From the NCBI GenBank assembly GCA_965277355.1, contig CBDICN010000002.1, positions 1,550,001 through 1,614,000 on the forward strand: DNA of 64,000 nt. The letters are read 5' to 3'. The stretch comes from RH-AL1 sp965277355 (GTDB lineage: Bacteria > Pseudomonadota > Alphaproteobacteria > Rhizobiales > Beijerinckiaceae). Shown piece by piece: positions 37,783-46,967 of this stretch. Numbering within the stretch: the first letter of the stretch is position 1; each line of letters opens with the position of its first letter. A program made the position numbers and the translations under genes. The notes under the pieces are model-generated. The model worked only from the letters and a program-made list of their open reading frames with translations. It searched no databases and was not told the origin of the DNA.

Positions 37783-39870
37783 TCACGCGAGATGCAGCGC
37801 GGAGACCGCGAGGTCGATGATCTTGATGCCGGCGAAAGGCAGCGCGATGCCGCCGAGGCCGTAGACGAGCAGGTTGCGGCTGAGCAGCGCCGCGGCTCCG
37901 ACAGCGCGGTACTTCACGCCCTTCAGCGCGAGCGGGATCAACGCGACAATGATCAAGGCGTTGAAGATGATCGCCGAGAGGATGGCCGATTCCGGCGAGT
38001 GCAGCCGCATGACGTTGAGCGCGCCGAGCTGCGGGTAGAAGGCGAGGAACATCGCCGGGATGATCGCGAAGTACTTGGCGACGTCGTTGGCGATCGAGAA
38101 GGTCGTCAGCGCGCCGCGGGTCATCAGCAACTGCTTGCCGATCTCGACGATCTCGATGAGCTTGGTGGGGTCGCTGTCGAGGTCGATCATGTTGCCGGCC
38201 TCGCGGGCCGCCACCGTGCCGGTGTTCATCGCCACGCCGACATCGGCCTGGGCCAGCGCCGGGGCGTCGTTGGTGCCGTCGCCGCACATGGCGACCAGCT
38301 TGCCTTTGGCTTGTTCGTCGCGGATCAGCTTGAGCTTGTCCTCGGGCGTCGCCTGGGCGAGGAAGTCGTCGACGCCGGCCTCGGCGGCGATGGCGGCGGC
38401 GGTCATCGGGTTGTCGCCGGTGATCATCACCGTGCGGATGCCCATGCGCCGCAGCTCGCCGAAGCGCTCGCGGATGCCGCCCTTGACGATGTCCTTCAGG
38501 TGGATGACGCCGAGCAGGCGCCCGTCGCGAGCCACGGCGAGCGGCGTGCCGCCCTGCTTGGAGATCTCGTCGGCGATGCGCCGCACCTCGTCGCGCGCGG
38601 CGGTGCCGGCGCGCGGTAGCGCCAACGTGCCGCCGCCGGCCTCCCGCTCGGGAGCGGCCTCGACATAGGCGAGGATCGAGTCGACCGCGCCCTTGCGTAT
38701 CGCGAGGCCTTCGCCGTCGATGCCGCTCATGCGCGTCTGCGCGGTGAACGGCACGAAGGTCGCCCCGAGGCTCGCCATGTCGCGCTCGCGCAGGCCGTAT
38801 TTCTCCTTGGCGAGGACGACGATCGAACGGCCTTCCGGCGTTTCGTCGGCGAGCGAGGCGAGCTGCGCGGCATCGGCGAGATCCTGCTCGTCGATCCCCT
38901 GGACCGCCCGGAACGCCGTGGCCTGGCGGTTGCCGAGCGTGATGGTGCCGGTCTTGTCGAGCAGCAGCGTGTCGACGTCGCCGGCCGCCTCGACGGCGCG
39001 GCCGGACATGGCCAGCACGTTGAAGCGCACGAGGCGGTCCATGCCGGCGATGCCGATGGCCGACAGCAGCGCGCCGATCGTCGTGGGAATCAGCGTCACG
39101 AACAGCGCGACGATCACGACGACCGGGATGTGGCCGCCGGCATAGGCGACGAAGCTCGGGATCGTCGCGGTGGCGAAGACGAAGATGATCGTCATGCCGG
39201 CGAGCAGGATGTTGAGCGCGATCTCGTTGGGCGTCCTCTGGCGTGCCGCGCCCTCGACGAGCGCGATCATGCGGTCGATGAATGTCGAGCCGGAGGCTGC
39301 CGTGATGCGCACGCGGATCCAGTCGGACAGCACCTGCGTGCCGCCGGTGACAGCCGAGCGGTCGCCGCCGGACTCGCGAATCACCGGCGCGGACTCGCCG
39401 GTGATCGCCGCCTCGTTGACCGAGGCGATGCCCTCTATCACCTCGCCGTCGGACGGGATGATGTCGCCGGCCTCGACCAGCACGACGTCGTCGACGCGAA
39501 GCTCCGTGCCGGCGACCATCTCATAGTCGGTGCGGCTCTTGCCGCGCAGGCGCTTGGCCTGCGTCTCCGTGCGGGTCTTGCGCAGGCTGTCGGCCTGAGC
39601 CTTGCCGCGGCCCTCGGCGACGGCTTCGGCGAAATTGGCGAACAGCACGGTGAACCACAGCCACAGGATGATCTGGCCCGAGAAGCCGAGGCCGCCGCCG
39701 CCGGTGACGAGATCGCGCACGAAGATCACGGTGGTCAGCGCCGCGACGACCTCGACGACGAACATGACGGGGTTCTTGGCGAGCACGCGCGGATCGAGCT
39801 TGCGGAACGCGCCGCCGGCGGCGGGACCGAGCAGCGCGGGATCGAGGATGGTGGAGGATTGACGGGGCAT
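37783..39870 (-). CDS. kdpB: K+-transporting P-type ATPase subunit KdpB
   Basis: 695 residues. P-type motifs: TGES at 157-160 with the downstream Ser161-region, phosphorylated Asp305 in DKTGTIT, and GDGTNDAPALAQADVGVAM in the hinge. PEGRSIVVLAKEKYG is the KdpB nucleotide-domain signature. It hydrolyses ATP to drive K+ translocation through KdpA. Confidence 0.98.
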   Translation of the reverse strand: MPRQSSTILDPALLGPAAGGAFRKLDPRVLAKNPVMFVVEVVAALTTVIFVRDLVTGGGGLGFSGQIILWLWFTVLFANFAEAVAEGRGKAQADSLRKTRTETQAKRLRGKSRTDYEMVAGTELRVDDVVLVEAGDIIPSDGEVIEGIASVNEAAITGESAPVIRESGGDRSAVTGGTQVLSDWIRVRITAASGSTFIDRMIALVEGAARQRTPNEIALNILLAGMTIIFVFATATIPSFVAYAGGHIPVVVIVALFVTLIPTTIGALLSAIGIAGMDRLVRFNVLAMSGRAVEAAGDVDTLLLDKTGTITLGNRQATAFRAVQGIDEQDLADAAQLASLADETPEGRSIVVLAKEKYGLRERDMASLGATFVPFTAQTRMSGIDGEGLAIRKGAVDSILAYVEAAPEREAGGGTLALPRAGTAARDEVRRIADEISKQGGTPLAVARDGRLLGVIHLKDIVKGGIRERFGELRRMGIRTVMITGDNPMTAAAIAAEAGVDDFLAQATPEDKLKLIRDEQAKGKLVAMCGDGTNDAPALAQADVGVAMNTGTVAAREAGNMIDLDSDPTKLIEIVEIGKQLLMTRGALTTFSIANDVAKYFAIIPAMFLAFYPQLGALNVMRLHSPESAILSAIIFNALIIVALIPLALKGVKYRAVGAAALLSRNLLVYGLGGIALPFAGIKIIDLAVSALHLA

Positions 39871-39899
39871 GGGGGTGGTCCAAATAGGTTGGGTGCATG

Positions 39900-39923
39900 C
39901 CTTCTCCCGCGTGCGGGAGAAGG
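39900..39923. repeat. perfect hairpin between kdpA and kdpB
   Basis: CCTTCTCCCGC at 39900-39910 is followed after two bases by its inverse complement GCGGGAGAAGG (39913-39923). There is no T run. It occupies most of the 63-base spacer and could set the stoichiometry of the subunits by protecting or attenuating the message. Confidence 0.6.
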
Positions 39924-39933
39924 GAAGACGCGG

Positions 39934-41637
39934 TTAGAACGTTTGCTGCGACACCGCCGCGAAATGCTCGACGATCGGCCCCAGCGCCAAGGCCGGAAAG
40001 AAGGTGAGACCGCCGACGATCAGGATCACGCCGACGAGCAGGCCGACGAACAGCGGCCCCGTCGTCGGGAATGTCCCGGCCGAGGCGGGTACCGTCTTCT
40101 TCGCGGCGAGCGAGCCGGCGATCGCCAGCGCCGGCACGATCACGAAGAACCGCCCGATCAGCATGCCGAAGGCGAGCGCCACGTTGTAGAACAGTGTGTT
40201 GCCCGAGAGGCCGGCGAACGCCGAGCCATTGTTGCCCGCCGCCGAGGAGAAGGCGTAAAGCACCTCGGAAAAGCCGTGCGGTCCGGGATTGCTCATGGCG
40301 GCGACAGCCGAGGGCACGAGCATGGCAACGGCGGTGCCGGCGAGGATGACGAACGCCAGGGAGAGGATGGCGAGGATCGCCATCTTGACCTGCTTCGCCT
40401 CGATCTTCTTGCCGAGATATTCCGGCGTGCGCCCGACCATGAGGCCGGCGACGAAGATCGCGATGATGACGAAGATGATCATCCCGTAGAGGCCGGACCC
40501 GACGCCGCCGAAGATGATCTCGCCGAGCTGTATGTTGATCATCGGGATCATGCCGCCGAGGGCCGTCAGGCTGTCGTGCATGGCGTTGACCGCGCCGCAG
40601 GAGGCATCCGTCGTCACCGTGGCGAACAGCGCGGCGCCGGGCAGGCCGAAACGCACCTCCTTGCCCTCCCAGTTGCCGCCGCCGATGTGCAGCGCGTGCA
40701 TCAGCGGCGTGCCGGCCGCTTCCGCCGCGTAGACCACGGTGACGCCGGCGAGGAAAAGAACGCCCATCGCGGCGAAGATCGCCCAGCCTTGCCGCTCGTT
40801 GCCGACCATGCGGCCGAACACGTTGGTGAGCGCCGCGCCAAGCGAGAAGATCGAGACCATCTGGATGAAGTTCGACAAAGCCGTCGGGTTCTCGAACGGA
40901 TGCGCGGCGTTGGCGTTGAAGAAGCCGCCACCGTTGGTGCCGAGCATCTTGATCGCGACCTGGCTCGCCACCGGGCCGAGCGCGATGGTTTGCTTGCCAC
41001 CTTCCAGCGTGGTGGCGTCGACGTAGGCGCCGAGCGTCTGCGGGATGCCCTGCCACACCAGGAACAGCGTGTAGACGATGCACACCGGCAGCAGCACGTA
41101 GAGCGTGCAGCGGGTGACGTCGACCCAGAACGAGCCGAGCGTCCGCGCGGAGGCCCGGGAAAACCCGCGGATCACCGCTACCGCGATCGCGATGCCGGTC
41201 GCTGCCGAGAGGAAGTTCTGGTGCGTCAGCCCGAGCATCTGCGAGAGGTAGGACAGCGTCGACTCGCCGCCGTAGTTCTGCCAGTTGGTGTTGGTGATGA
41301 AGCTAGCCGCCGTGTTGAAGGCGAGCGCCGGATCGACCGCCGACTGTCCCGCCGGGTTGAACGGCAGCATCGCCTGCAGCCGCAGGATCGCGTACAGGAT
41401 GGCGAAGCCGGCGAGATGGAACAGGAGGATCGACACGACGTAGGAGAACCAGTGCTGCTCCTGGCGCGGATCGATACCGGCGGCCTTGTAGAGGCCGCGC
41501 TCGAGCGGCGCGAACAACGGCGAAAGAAGTGTGCGCTCGCCCGAAAAGACGCGGGTCATGTAGCCGCCGAGCGGTCGCGTGATGGCGATGATGACGATGC
41601 AGAAGACGAGGATCTGCGCCCAGCCGTTGAAGGTCAT
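39934..41637 (-). CDS. kdpA: K+-transporting ATPase subunit KdpA
   Basis: 567 residues with about ten membrane helices. The K+-binding selectivity loops are visible: TNTNWQNYGGE, LGTNGGGFFNANAAHPFENPT (as GTNGGGFFN and HPFENP), TDASCGAVNAMHDS and NNGSAFAGL. It is the channel-like subunit that takes K+ from the periplasm. Begins MTFNGWAQILVF, ten bases past the kdpF stop. Confidence 0.98.
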   Translation of the reverse strand: MTFNGWAQILVFCIVIIAITRPLGGYMTRVFSGERTLLSPLFAPLERGLYKAAGIDPRQEQHWFSYVVSILLFHLAGFAILYAILRLQAMLPFNPAGQSAVDPALAFNTAASFITNTNWQNYGGESTLSYLSQMLGLTHQNFLSAATGIAIAVAVIRGFSRASARTLGSFWVDVTRCTLYVLLPVCIVYTLFLVWQGIPQTLGAYVDATTLEGGKQTIALGPVASQVAIKMLGTNGGGFFNANAAHPFENPTALSNFIQMVSIFSLGAALTNVFGRMVGNERQGWAIFAAMGVLFLAGVTVVYAAEAAGTPLMHALHIGGGNWEGKEVRFGLPGAALFATVTTDASCGAVNAMHDSLTALGGMIPMINIQLGEIIFGGVGSGLYGMIIFVIIAIFVAGLMVGRTPEYLGKKIEAKQVKMAILAILSLAFVILAGTAVAMLVPSAVAAMSNPGPHGFSEVLYAFSSAAGNNGSAFAGLSGNTLFYNVALAFGMLIGRFFVIVPALAIAGSLAAKKTVPASAGTFPTTGPLFVGLLVGVILIVGGLTFFPALALGPIVEHFAAVSQQTF

Positions 41638-41647
41638 GGCAGTTGCC

Positions 41648-41737
41648 TCAGAAACGTTCGGCGCGGATCAGCGCGTAGGTGAGATAGACGAGGAGGCCGA
41701 AGGTGACGGCGGCGCCGAGCGCGTAATCGAAACTCAT
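41648..41737 (-). CDS. kdpF: KdpF small membrane peptide
   Basis: 29 residues, beginning MSFDYALG and ending ALIRAERF, a single hydrophobic helix followed by a short charged end, exactly the length and position of KdpF in front of kdpA. GAGGAGG lies five bases upstream of the ATG at 41737. KdpF stabilises the KdpABC complex in the membrane lipid. Too short for ordinary gene callers. Confidence 0.92.
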   Translation of the reverse strand: MSFDYALGAAVTFGLLVYLTYALIRAERF

Positions 41738-41747
41738 GCGCGCCTCC

Positions 41748-41831
41748 TCAAAGCCGCTCGCAGCCGGCGGCGTAGGCCGCCGTCACTGCGAAGAACACGG
41801 CTCCCGAAACGATGAAGACGAGATCGAGCAT
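41748..41831 (-). CDS. 27-aa membrane micro-protein upstream of kdpF
   Basis: An ATG at 41831 with GGAGAA suitably spaced upstream opens a 28-codon frame ending at 41748, ten bases before kdpF. The peptide starts MLDLVFIV, is hydrophobic for about 20 residues and ends AGCERL. Topology and size parallel KdpF, and it is the first gene of the kdp unit. I recall similar unnamed peptides ahead of kdpF in other rhizobia, but cannot check. Either a second Kdp accessory peptide or a leader peptide. Confidence 0.7.
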   Translation of the reverse strand: MLDLVFIVSGAVFFAVTAAYAAGCERL

Positions 41832-42438
41832 GGCGACGTTCTCCGGACGCGCGGACTCACCCTCGCGCGGACGGTCTTATCGCCGGTCCAGCCATAGCCG
41901 TTCGAGTGGCGCGGCGCTGTGCCGGCATAGGAAAGTCATAGGAAATTTCACGGCGCCAGGCGGGCGATTCGCTGCGAGCTCCTTCGATCGGCGGCTGACC
42001 CTCCGCCTCGAGCAGCTCGCGCACAGGCTCCACAACCAACTGCTGGTGAGCGAGACCACCGACGAGATCGGAGATTTCCTCGCAGCGAGCGAGTTGACCA
42101 ACCGCGATCGCGCCGCGGATGGTCAACGCTTTCAAGCCATGACGCGGGCGGATCGACGGCTTTCCGCAGCCCTGAGCGCGATAATTTACGTTCGCGAAGA
42201 CCGCGTCTCGTCAGACGACCAGCGAACCGGCTGCCGGCTGCGCGGCACCGACCGCCGGCCGGACGTAGCTGCCGTCGTCGATCGGCCCGATCTATGCGCT
42301 GATCCGCTGGATCACGGAGCGAGGGACTGGGCCGAGGTGCATGTATAGCGTGGCGACCCGCACCGCCGGCGGTCGCCTTCGACCACCTCGACGGCGACGG
42401 CCGCAGTCGTCAGGCGACCCGGCCTCAGTCGGACGTCT
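41832..42438. other. 607-bp region upstream of kdp, no gene assigned
   Basis: Contains the kdp promoter, expected close to 41832-41900. A + strand frame spans 41812-42348 (178 codons); its middle (LRLEQLAHRLHNQLLVSETT and onward) looks helical and protein-like, but the start has no ribosome site, the first part is basic low-complexity sequence, and I recognise no family. It may be a decayed gene. Confidence 0.4.
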
Positions 42439-42777
42439 TCAGACCTTGGTTGGCTGCTTGCAGGGGACACCCGCCTCGATGAAGTGGTTCGAAAGCTCAC
42501 CCGACTGGAACATTTCGCGGATGATGTCGCAGCCGCCAACGAACTCGCCCTTGACGTAGAGCTGCGGGATCGTCGGCCAGTTAGAGAAGGACTTGATGCC
42601 GTTGCGGACATCGTCGTCCTCGAGCACGTTCATGCTCTGGAACGGCACCTCGAGGTAGCTCAGGATCTGCACGACCTGGCTCGAGAAGCCGCACTGCGGG
42701 AACTGCGGCGTCCCCTTCATGAACAGCATGACCTCGTTGGATTCGACGGCGGACTTGATGGTGTCTTGCGCGGACAT
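42439..42777 (-). CDS. grxD: monothiol glutaredoxin (Grx4 family)
   Basis: 112 residues. The CGFS active site is at 29-32 (PQFPQCGFS), with the glutathione-binding NWPTIPQLYVKGEFVGGCD segment following. CGFS glutaredoxins bind a bridging [2Fe-2S] cluster with glutathione and with BolA proteins, in iron-sulfur delivery and iron sensing. The bolA gene is immediately upstream in the same orientation, the standard pair. Confidence 0.96.
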   Translation of the reverse strand: MSAQDTIKSAVESNEVMLFMKGTPQFPQCGFSSQVVQILSYLEVPFQSMNVLEDDDVRNGIKSFSNWPTIPQLYVKGEFVGGCDIIREMFQSGELSNHFIEAGVPCKQPTKV

Positions 42778-42810
42778 GGAAATCCTTCCCTGAAGTGCGT
42801 TCGCCCTAAC

Positions 42811-43047
42811 TTAGGCCTTCGGCGTCAAAGTTTGAAGCTGCAGCGCATGCAGGGCGCCTCCCATGTGCTCGCCGAGCGCCTTGTAGACGAGCTGGTGCTG
42901 CTTCAGCTTGGTGAGTCCGGCGAAGGTGGACGAGGTGACGATCGCCGAGAAATGGTCGTCGTCGCCGGCGAGATCGATGATCTCGACATCGGCGTCGGGG
43001 ATGGCGGCCTTGATGAGGCGGTCGATCTCGGCGGCGGGCATCGGCAT
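42811..43047 (-). CDS. BolA family protein
   Basis: 78 residues from the ATG at 43047. Shows the BolA/IbaG fold pattern: IDRLIKAAIPDADVEIIDL, then FSAIVTSSTFAGLTKLKQHQLVYKAL with the conserved loop histidine, and a final ALHALQLQT. Works with the downstream CGFS glutaredoxin, with which it forms an iron-sulfur bound heterodimer. Confidence 0.94.
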   Translation of the reverse strand: MPMPAAEIDRLIKAAIPDADVEIIDLAGDDDHFSAIVTSSTFAGLTKLKQHQLVYKALGEHMGGALHALQLQTLTPKA

Positions 43048-43208
43048 GGCAAGTCTCCGCTTCCGTGTCGCGGAAGATCGAGCCGGCATATCATCGTCGG
43101 CGCCTCTATTCCAGAGAGCGCGCCGGCCGGTATTGCTCAGTTTGGATGGCCGTGCGTGAGTGCCAACGGCAGCTATCAGGCGAGGAGACCGTCTGGCATA
43201 GGACGGTC

Positions 43209-43637
43209 ATGCTGAAACTAACCTGTCTCTGCGGTCGAGTCCGCATCGAAGTGGCCAAGCGGCCCGACTTCATCAACGAATGCAATTGCACGCTCTGCAG
43301 CAAGTCCGGCGCGCGCTGGTCCTATCTCCATCCCTCCGACGTCACGATCGAGGGAGCGACCGGAAGATATAGCCGCGAAGACAAGGTCGATCCGGCGGCA
43401 GACCTTCATTTCTGTGGCCGATGTGGCTCGACAACGCATTTCACGCTGACGGACAGCGCCAAGGCGAGGTTCGGCGATGTTCAGATGGGCGTGAACATGG
43501 CGCTGGCCGATGAACGCGATCTCGCCGGTATCGAGCTTCGTTACCCTGATGGACGCGCCTGGTCGGGCGGATCCGACGTCGGCTATGTGCGGGAGCCTCG
43601 AATCATCGGCCAAGCCACGGCCTCGCACGATTCCTGA
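43209..43637 (+). CDS. GFA/CENP-V family zinc protein
   Basis: 142 residues from the ATG at 43209. Zinc-binding cysteines are arranged as in the family: Cys6/Cys8 (LTCLCG), Cys25, Cys27, Cys30 (NECNCTLC) and Cys69/Cys72 (FCGRCGS). Members were first named for glutathione-dependent formaldehyde activation, a spontaneous reaction, so enzyme activity should not be assumed. It stands alone. Confidence 0.9.
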   Translation: MLKLTCLCGRVRIEVAKRPDFINECNCTLCSKSGARWSYLHPSDVTIEGATGRYSREDKVDPAADLHFCGRCGSTTHFTLTDSAKARFGDVQMGVNMALADERDLAGIELRYPDGRAWSGGSDVGYVREPRIIGQATASHDS

Positions 43638-43731
43638 CGAGGATGCCGCTTAGGCAAACGTCAAACTGAGACACGACCCGCCGGCCGACGCTTCGCGAGG
43701 GAAGGTCGAGCGATCTCGGGAACGAGGCGAC

Positions 43732-45174
43732 TCAGCCCCGTCGTAACAGCCGCGCGACGAAGAAGCCGTCGAGCCCGGCGAAGCGCGGCTCGGGCCCGGC
43801 CAAGTGCGAGGGCAGGCTGCGCATCTCGCCCTGTGCGTTGAGGATCTCGGTGAGGCCGCCGACCTCGTCGGCCGAAATTGGCGAACGCATCACGTCGGGG
43901 TTGCGGCGCACTAGCGCGGCGATCTGCGCCTCGCCCTCCTCCGGCTCGATCGAGCAAGTGCAATAGACGATGGTGCCGCCTGGGCGAGTGAGGTCGACGG
44001 CGTGGTCGATGAGCCGCGTTTGGAGGGCGACGAGCCCGGCGAGATCGCCGGGCTTCTTGGTCCAGGCGATGTCGGGGTGGCGTCGCAGCGTGCCGGTGCC
44101 TGAGCAGGGCGCATCGACGATGACCGCGTCGAAGGGTTGCGCCTTCAGGCTTGTGGCGTCGGCAACGAGAAGCTCCGCCGTGAGGTTGAGCCGGTCGAAG
44201 TTCGCGCTGAGGCGCTTGAGCCGCTCGGCCGAGCGATCGATCGCGGTGAGTTGCGCCCCGGCCGCCGCCAGTTGCGCCGCCTTGCCGCCCGGCGCGGCGC
44301 AGAAGTCGGCGACGCGCTGGCCGGACTGTACCCTCAGGAACATCGCCGGCAGCGCCGCGGCGGCGTCCTGCACCCACCACTCGCCATCGGCATAGCCGGC
44401 GAGTTCGTTGATCGGCGCGTGGGTTTCGAGCCGAAGCGAGCCGGTCGGCAACAGACGCGCACAGAGCTTTTCCGCCCACCCGGCCGGGTCGGACTTCACC
44501 GTGATGTCTAGCGTCGGCTCCTCGCGGATCGCGGCGGCGATCGCGCGTGCGCCGGCCTCGCCGTAGGTTTTGCGCCAGCGCGCGCCCAGCCAACCCGGCA
44601 CGTCGTGCTCAAGCGGATCGCTTTCCGTTAAGATCGTCTCGCGCGCCCGCGCGATGGCGCGCAGCACCGCGTTGGTGAGCGCCGCGAAGCCGGCGGTCTT
44701 GCGATCGAGTCGCACCGCGCGCACGGCGAGGTCGACGGCGGCATGGTCCGGCACGTCCAAAAGAAGGATCTGCGCGGCGCCGACGATCAGCGTCCACTCG
44801 ATGTCCGGAGCCTGGCGCGGCAGCCCGGTCTCGAGCCGGCTCGCGATGGCTTGCCGGATGGTACCGAGGCGCCTGAGGGCGGAGGTGACGATCGAGCGGG
44901 TGAGCGGGCGGTCGCGCGCGTCGAGTTGCTGAAGCCGGTTGGGCACCGCCGCGGGCGAGAACCGTTCCTCGAGAAGATGACCTTTGGCGACAATGTCCTG
45001 CAGGATCAGCGCCGCGGCGGTACGCGCGAGCAGCCCCGGGTGCTTCTCGGCCTCGGCGCGCTCGGCTGCCGCCTGCACGGCCTGGTTCCCGGCTCCCTGC
45101 CTGTGCGTTTTCGGCCGAACACCCGGTCGCCGCGATTCGGTCAAATCATCCTCGTGGCTGCTGTGCCCCGACAT
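43732..45174 (-). CDS. RsmB/NOP family 16S rRNA (cytosine-C5) methyltransferase
   Basis: 480 residues. An N-terminal NusB-like RNA-binding domain (about 35-180: GLLARTAAALILQDIV, HAAVDLAVRAVRL) precedes the Rossmann methyltransferase. DFCAAPGGKAAQLA is motif I; the catalytic Cys is in YCTCSIEP (near 407) and the release Cys in VDAPCSGTGTLRRHPD (near 355). Expected to methylate C967 of 16S rRNA (E. coli numbering). An extended N terminus of 35 residues is charged. Confidence 0.93.
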   Translation of the reverse strand: MSGHSSHEDDLTESRRPGVRPKTHRQGAGNQAVQAAAERAEAEKHPGLLARTAAALILQDIVAKGHLLEERFSPAAVPNRLQQLDARDRPLTRSIVTSALRRLGTIRQAIASRLETGLPRQAPDIEWTLIVGAAQILLLDVPDHAAVDLAVRAVRLDRKTAGFAALTNAVLRAIARARETILTESDPLEHDVPGWLGARWRKTYGEAGARAIAAAIREEPTLDITVKSDPAGWAEKLCARLLPTGSLRLETHAPINELAGYADGEWWVQDAAAALPAMFLRVQSGQRVADFCAAPGGKAAQLAAAGAQLTAIDRSAERLKRLSANFDRLNLTAELLVADATSLKAQPFDAVIVDAPCSGTGTLRRHPDIAWTKKPGDLAGLVALQTRLIDHAVDLTRPGGTIVYCTCSIEPEEGEAQIAALVRRNPDVMRSPISADEVGGLTEILNAQGEMRSLPSHLAGPEPRFAGLDGFFVARLLRRG

Positions 45175-45324
45175 CTACCACATTCCCGGCCGGGCGCACG
45201 ATCACCTTGGTCGATGGCGCCGTGCTTCTCTCGCGACAGCCCTCCGACGACCAGCCAGGGTAGGGCAGCCTTAACCAATCTCTGCTCTGAATTTGCTCGA
45301 GACACGAGCCGGCGGAGATATCGG

Positions 45325-46818
45325 GTGAAGATTTTTGACGCGTTCGTCGTCGGGGCCGGCCCGGCGGGTCTCACCACCGCCTACTGTCTCGCCAAGGCCG
45401 GCAAGAGTGTCCACGTCATCGAGCAGGACCCGGTCTACGTCGGCGGCATCAGCCGCACCGTCAACTACAAGGGCTTCCTGTTCGACATCGGCGGCCACCG
45501 CTTCTTCTCGAAATCAAAGGAGGTCGTCGATCTCTGGAACGAGATCCTGCCCGACGATTTGATCGACCGCCCGCGCCTCTCGCGCATCTACTACAAAGGC
45601 AAGTTCTACGCCTACCCGCTGAAAGCCTTCGAGGCGCTGCGCAATCTCGGCGCGATCGAGAGCATCGCCTGCGTTGCCTCCTACGGCCTGGCACGCGCCT
45701 TCCCGGTGAAGCGCCCGAAGACCTTCCACCAGTGGGTCCGCAATCAGTTCGGTGAGCGGCTGTTCTCGATCTTCTTCAAGACCTACACCGAGAAGGTGTG
45801 GGGCATGGGCTGCGACGAGATCTCGGCCGACTGGGCGGCGCAACGCATCAAGGGTCTGTCGCTCATGAGCGCAGTCATCGACGGACTGCGTCGTTCCCTC
45901 AAGCTCGGCAGACCTAAGGATCCCGCCGCCAAGACGCTGATCGAGAGCTTCCGCTATCCGCGTCGAGGCCCCGGCATGATGTGGGAGGCCGCCGCCGCCA
46001 AGCTCCAGGCGATGGGCGGTACGCTCGACATGGGGATCGCGCTCGACAGTCTCGCCTACGACGAGGACCGCGCTCTGTGGACGATCATGGTGCGCGGCGC
46101 GGATGGCGAGACCCGCCGCTTCCGGGCACGCGACCTCGTCTCGTCGGCGCCGGTGCAGGAGCTGATGTCGTGCATCACCCCGAAGCCGCTGTCGCTGTTC
46201 CACGCCCGCTCGCTCAAGTACCGCGACTTCCTCACCGTCGTGCTGATCGGCCGGCCGCAGCAGGAGCTGCCCGACAACTGGATCTACATCCACGATCCGA
46301 GCGTGAAGGTCGGCCGCGTGCAGAACTTCCGCTCGTGGTCGCCGGACATGATCCCGGACGGCGTCTCCACCTGCCTCGGACTCGAATATTTCTGCTTCGA
46401 GGGCGATGGCCTTTGGAGTTCGTCCGACGCCGACCTGGTCGCGCTCGGCACCATCGAGATCGCCAAGATCGGCCTGATGGAGCCGGACGCGATCTACGAT
46501 GCCTGCGTGGTGCGCCAGAAGAAGGCCTACCCGGTCTACGACGAGAGCTACGCCGAGAACCTCGAGGTGGTCCGCCGCGAGATCGAGCTGCGTTTCCCGA
46601 GCCTGCACCTCGTCGGGCGCAACGGCATGCACAAGTACAATAACCAGGACCATGCCATGATGACCGGCATGCTCACCGCGCGGAACATCATCGCCGGCGA
46701 GAAGCGCTACGACACCTGGCAGGTCAACGAGGACGCCGAGTACGGCGAGGCCGGCGTATCCGGCGCGCAGGAGGCTCTGCGCAGCGAGCGGCTCGTGCCG
46801 AAGCGAGTGGCGGCTTGA
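45325..46818 (+). CDS. FAD-dependent oxidoreductase, UDP-galactopyranose-mutase/protoporphyrinogen-oxidase-like
   Basis: 497 residues from a GTG at 45325 with GGCGGAGA upstream; a longer open frame to 44743 lies antisense to the methyltransferase gene. Dinucleotide fold FVVGAGPAGLTTAYCLAKAG with G10xG12xxG15 and Glu at the strand-2 end, then GGISRTVNYKGFLFDIGGHRFF (as GGISRTVNYKG and FDIGGHRFF), typical of amine-oxidase/GlfMutase-like proteins of polysaccharide clusters. YTEKVWGMGCDEIS and the C-terminal MHKYNNQDHAM segment fit this group. The reaction is not assignable; a nucleotide-sugar substrate is likely given the following GtrA gene. Confidence 0.85.
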   Translation: MKIFDAFVVGAGPAGLTTAYCLAKAGKSVHVIEQDPVYVGGISRTVNYKGFLFDIGGHRFFSKSKEVVDLWNEILPDDLIDRPRLSRIYYKGKFYAYPLKAFEALRNLGAIESIACVASYGLARAFPVKRPKTFHQWVRNQFGERLFSIFFKTYTEKVWGMGCDEISADWAAQRIKGLSLMSAVIDGLRRSLKLGRPKDPAAKTLIESFRYPRRGPGMMWEAAAAKLQAMGGTLDMGIALDSLAYDEDRALWTIMVRGADGETRRFRARDLVSSAPVQELMSCITPKPLSLFHARSLKYRDFLTVVLIGRPQQELPDNWIYIHDPSVKVGRVQNFRSWSPDMIPDGVSTCLGLEYFCFEGDGLWSSSDADLVALGTIEIAKIGLMEPDAIYDACVVRQKKAYPVYDESYAENLEVVRREIELRFPSLHLVGRNGMHKYNNQDHAMMTGMLTARNIIAGEKRYDTWQVNEDAEYGEAGVSGAQEALRSERLVPKRVAA

Positions 46819-46967
46819 GCGGCGCCGAGATCGCCGCCGCGTACCCTGCCCCGCGCGGCGGAGGCGGGAGAACGCCGCAGGCGGTGGGGGGGGCCGTCGG
46901 CGCCTCGCTCCCGCGCCATGCCGAGCCTTTCCACAGATGGATCCAAGCGGCGGCAGCCCCCTCCACC

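Noticed and set aside
39130..41682. 850-codon + strand frame opposite kdpA/kdpB
   Set aside because: Antisense shadow, Asp/Glu/Arg/His-rich, no domain.
41812..42348. 178-codon + frame upstream of kdp
   Set aside because: Begins inside the micro-ORF on the other strand, basic low-complexity start, no family; not called as a gene.
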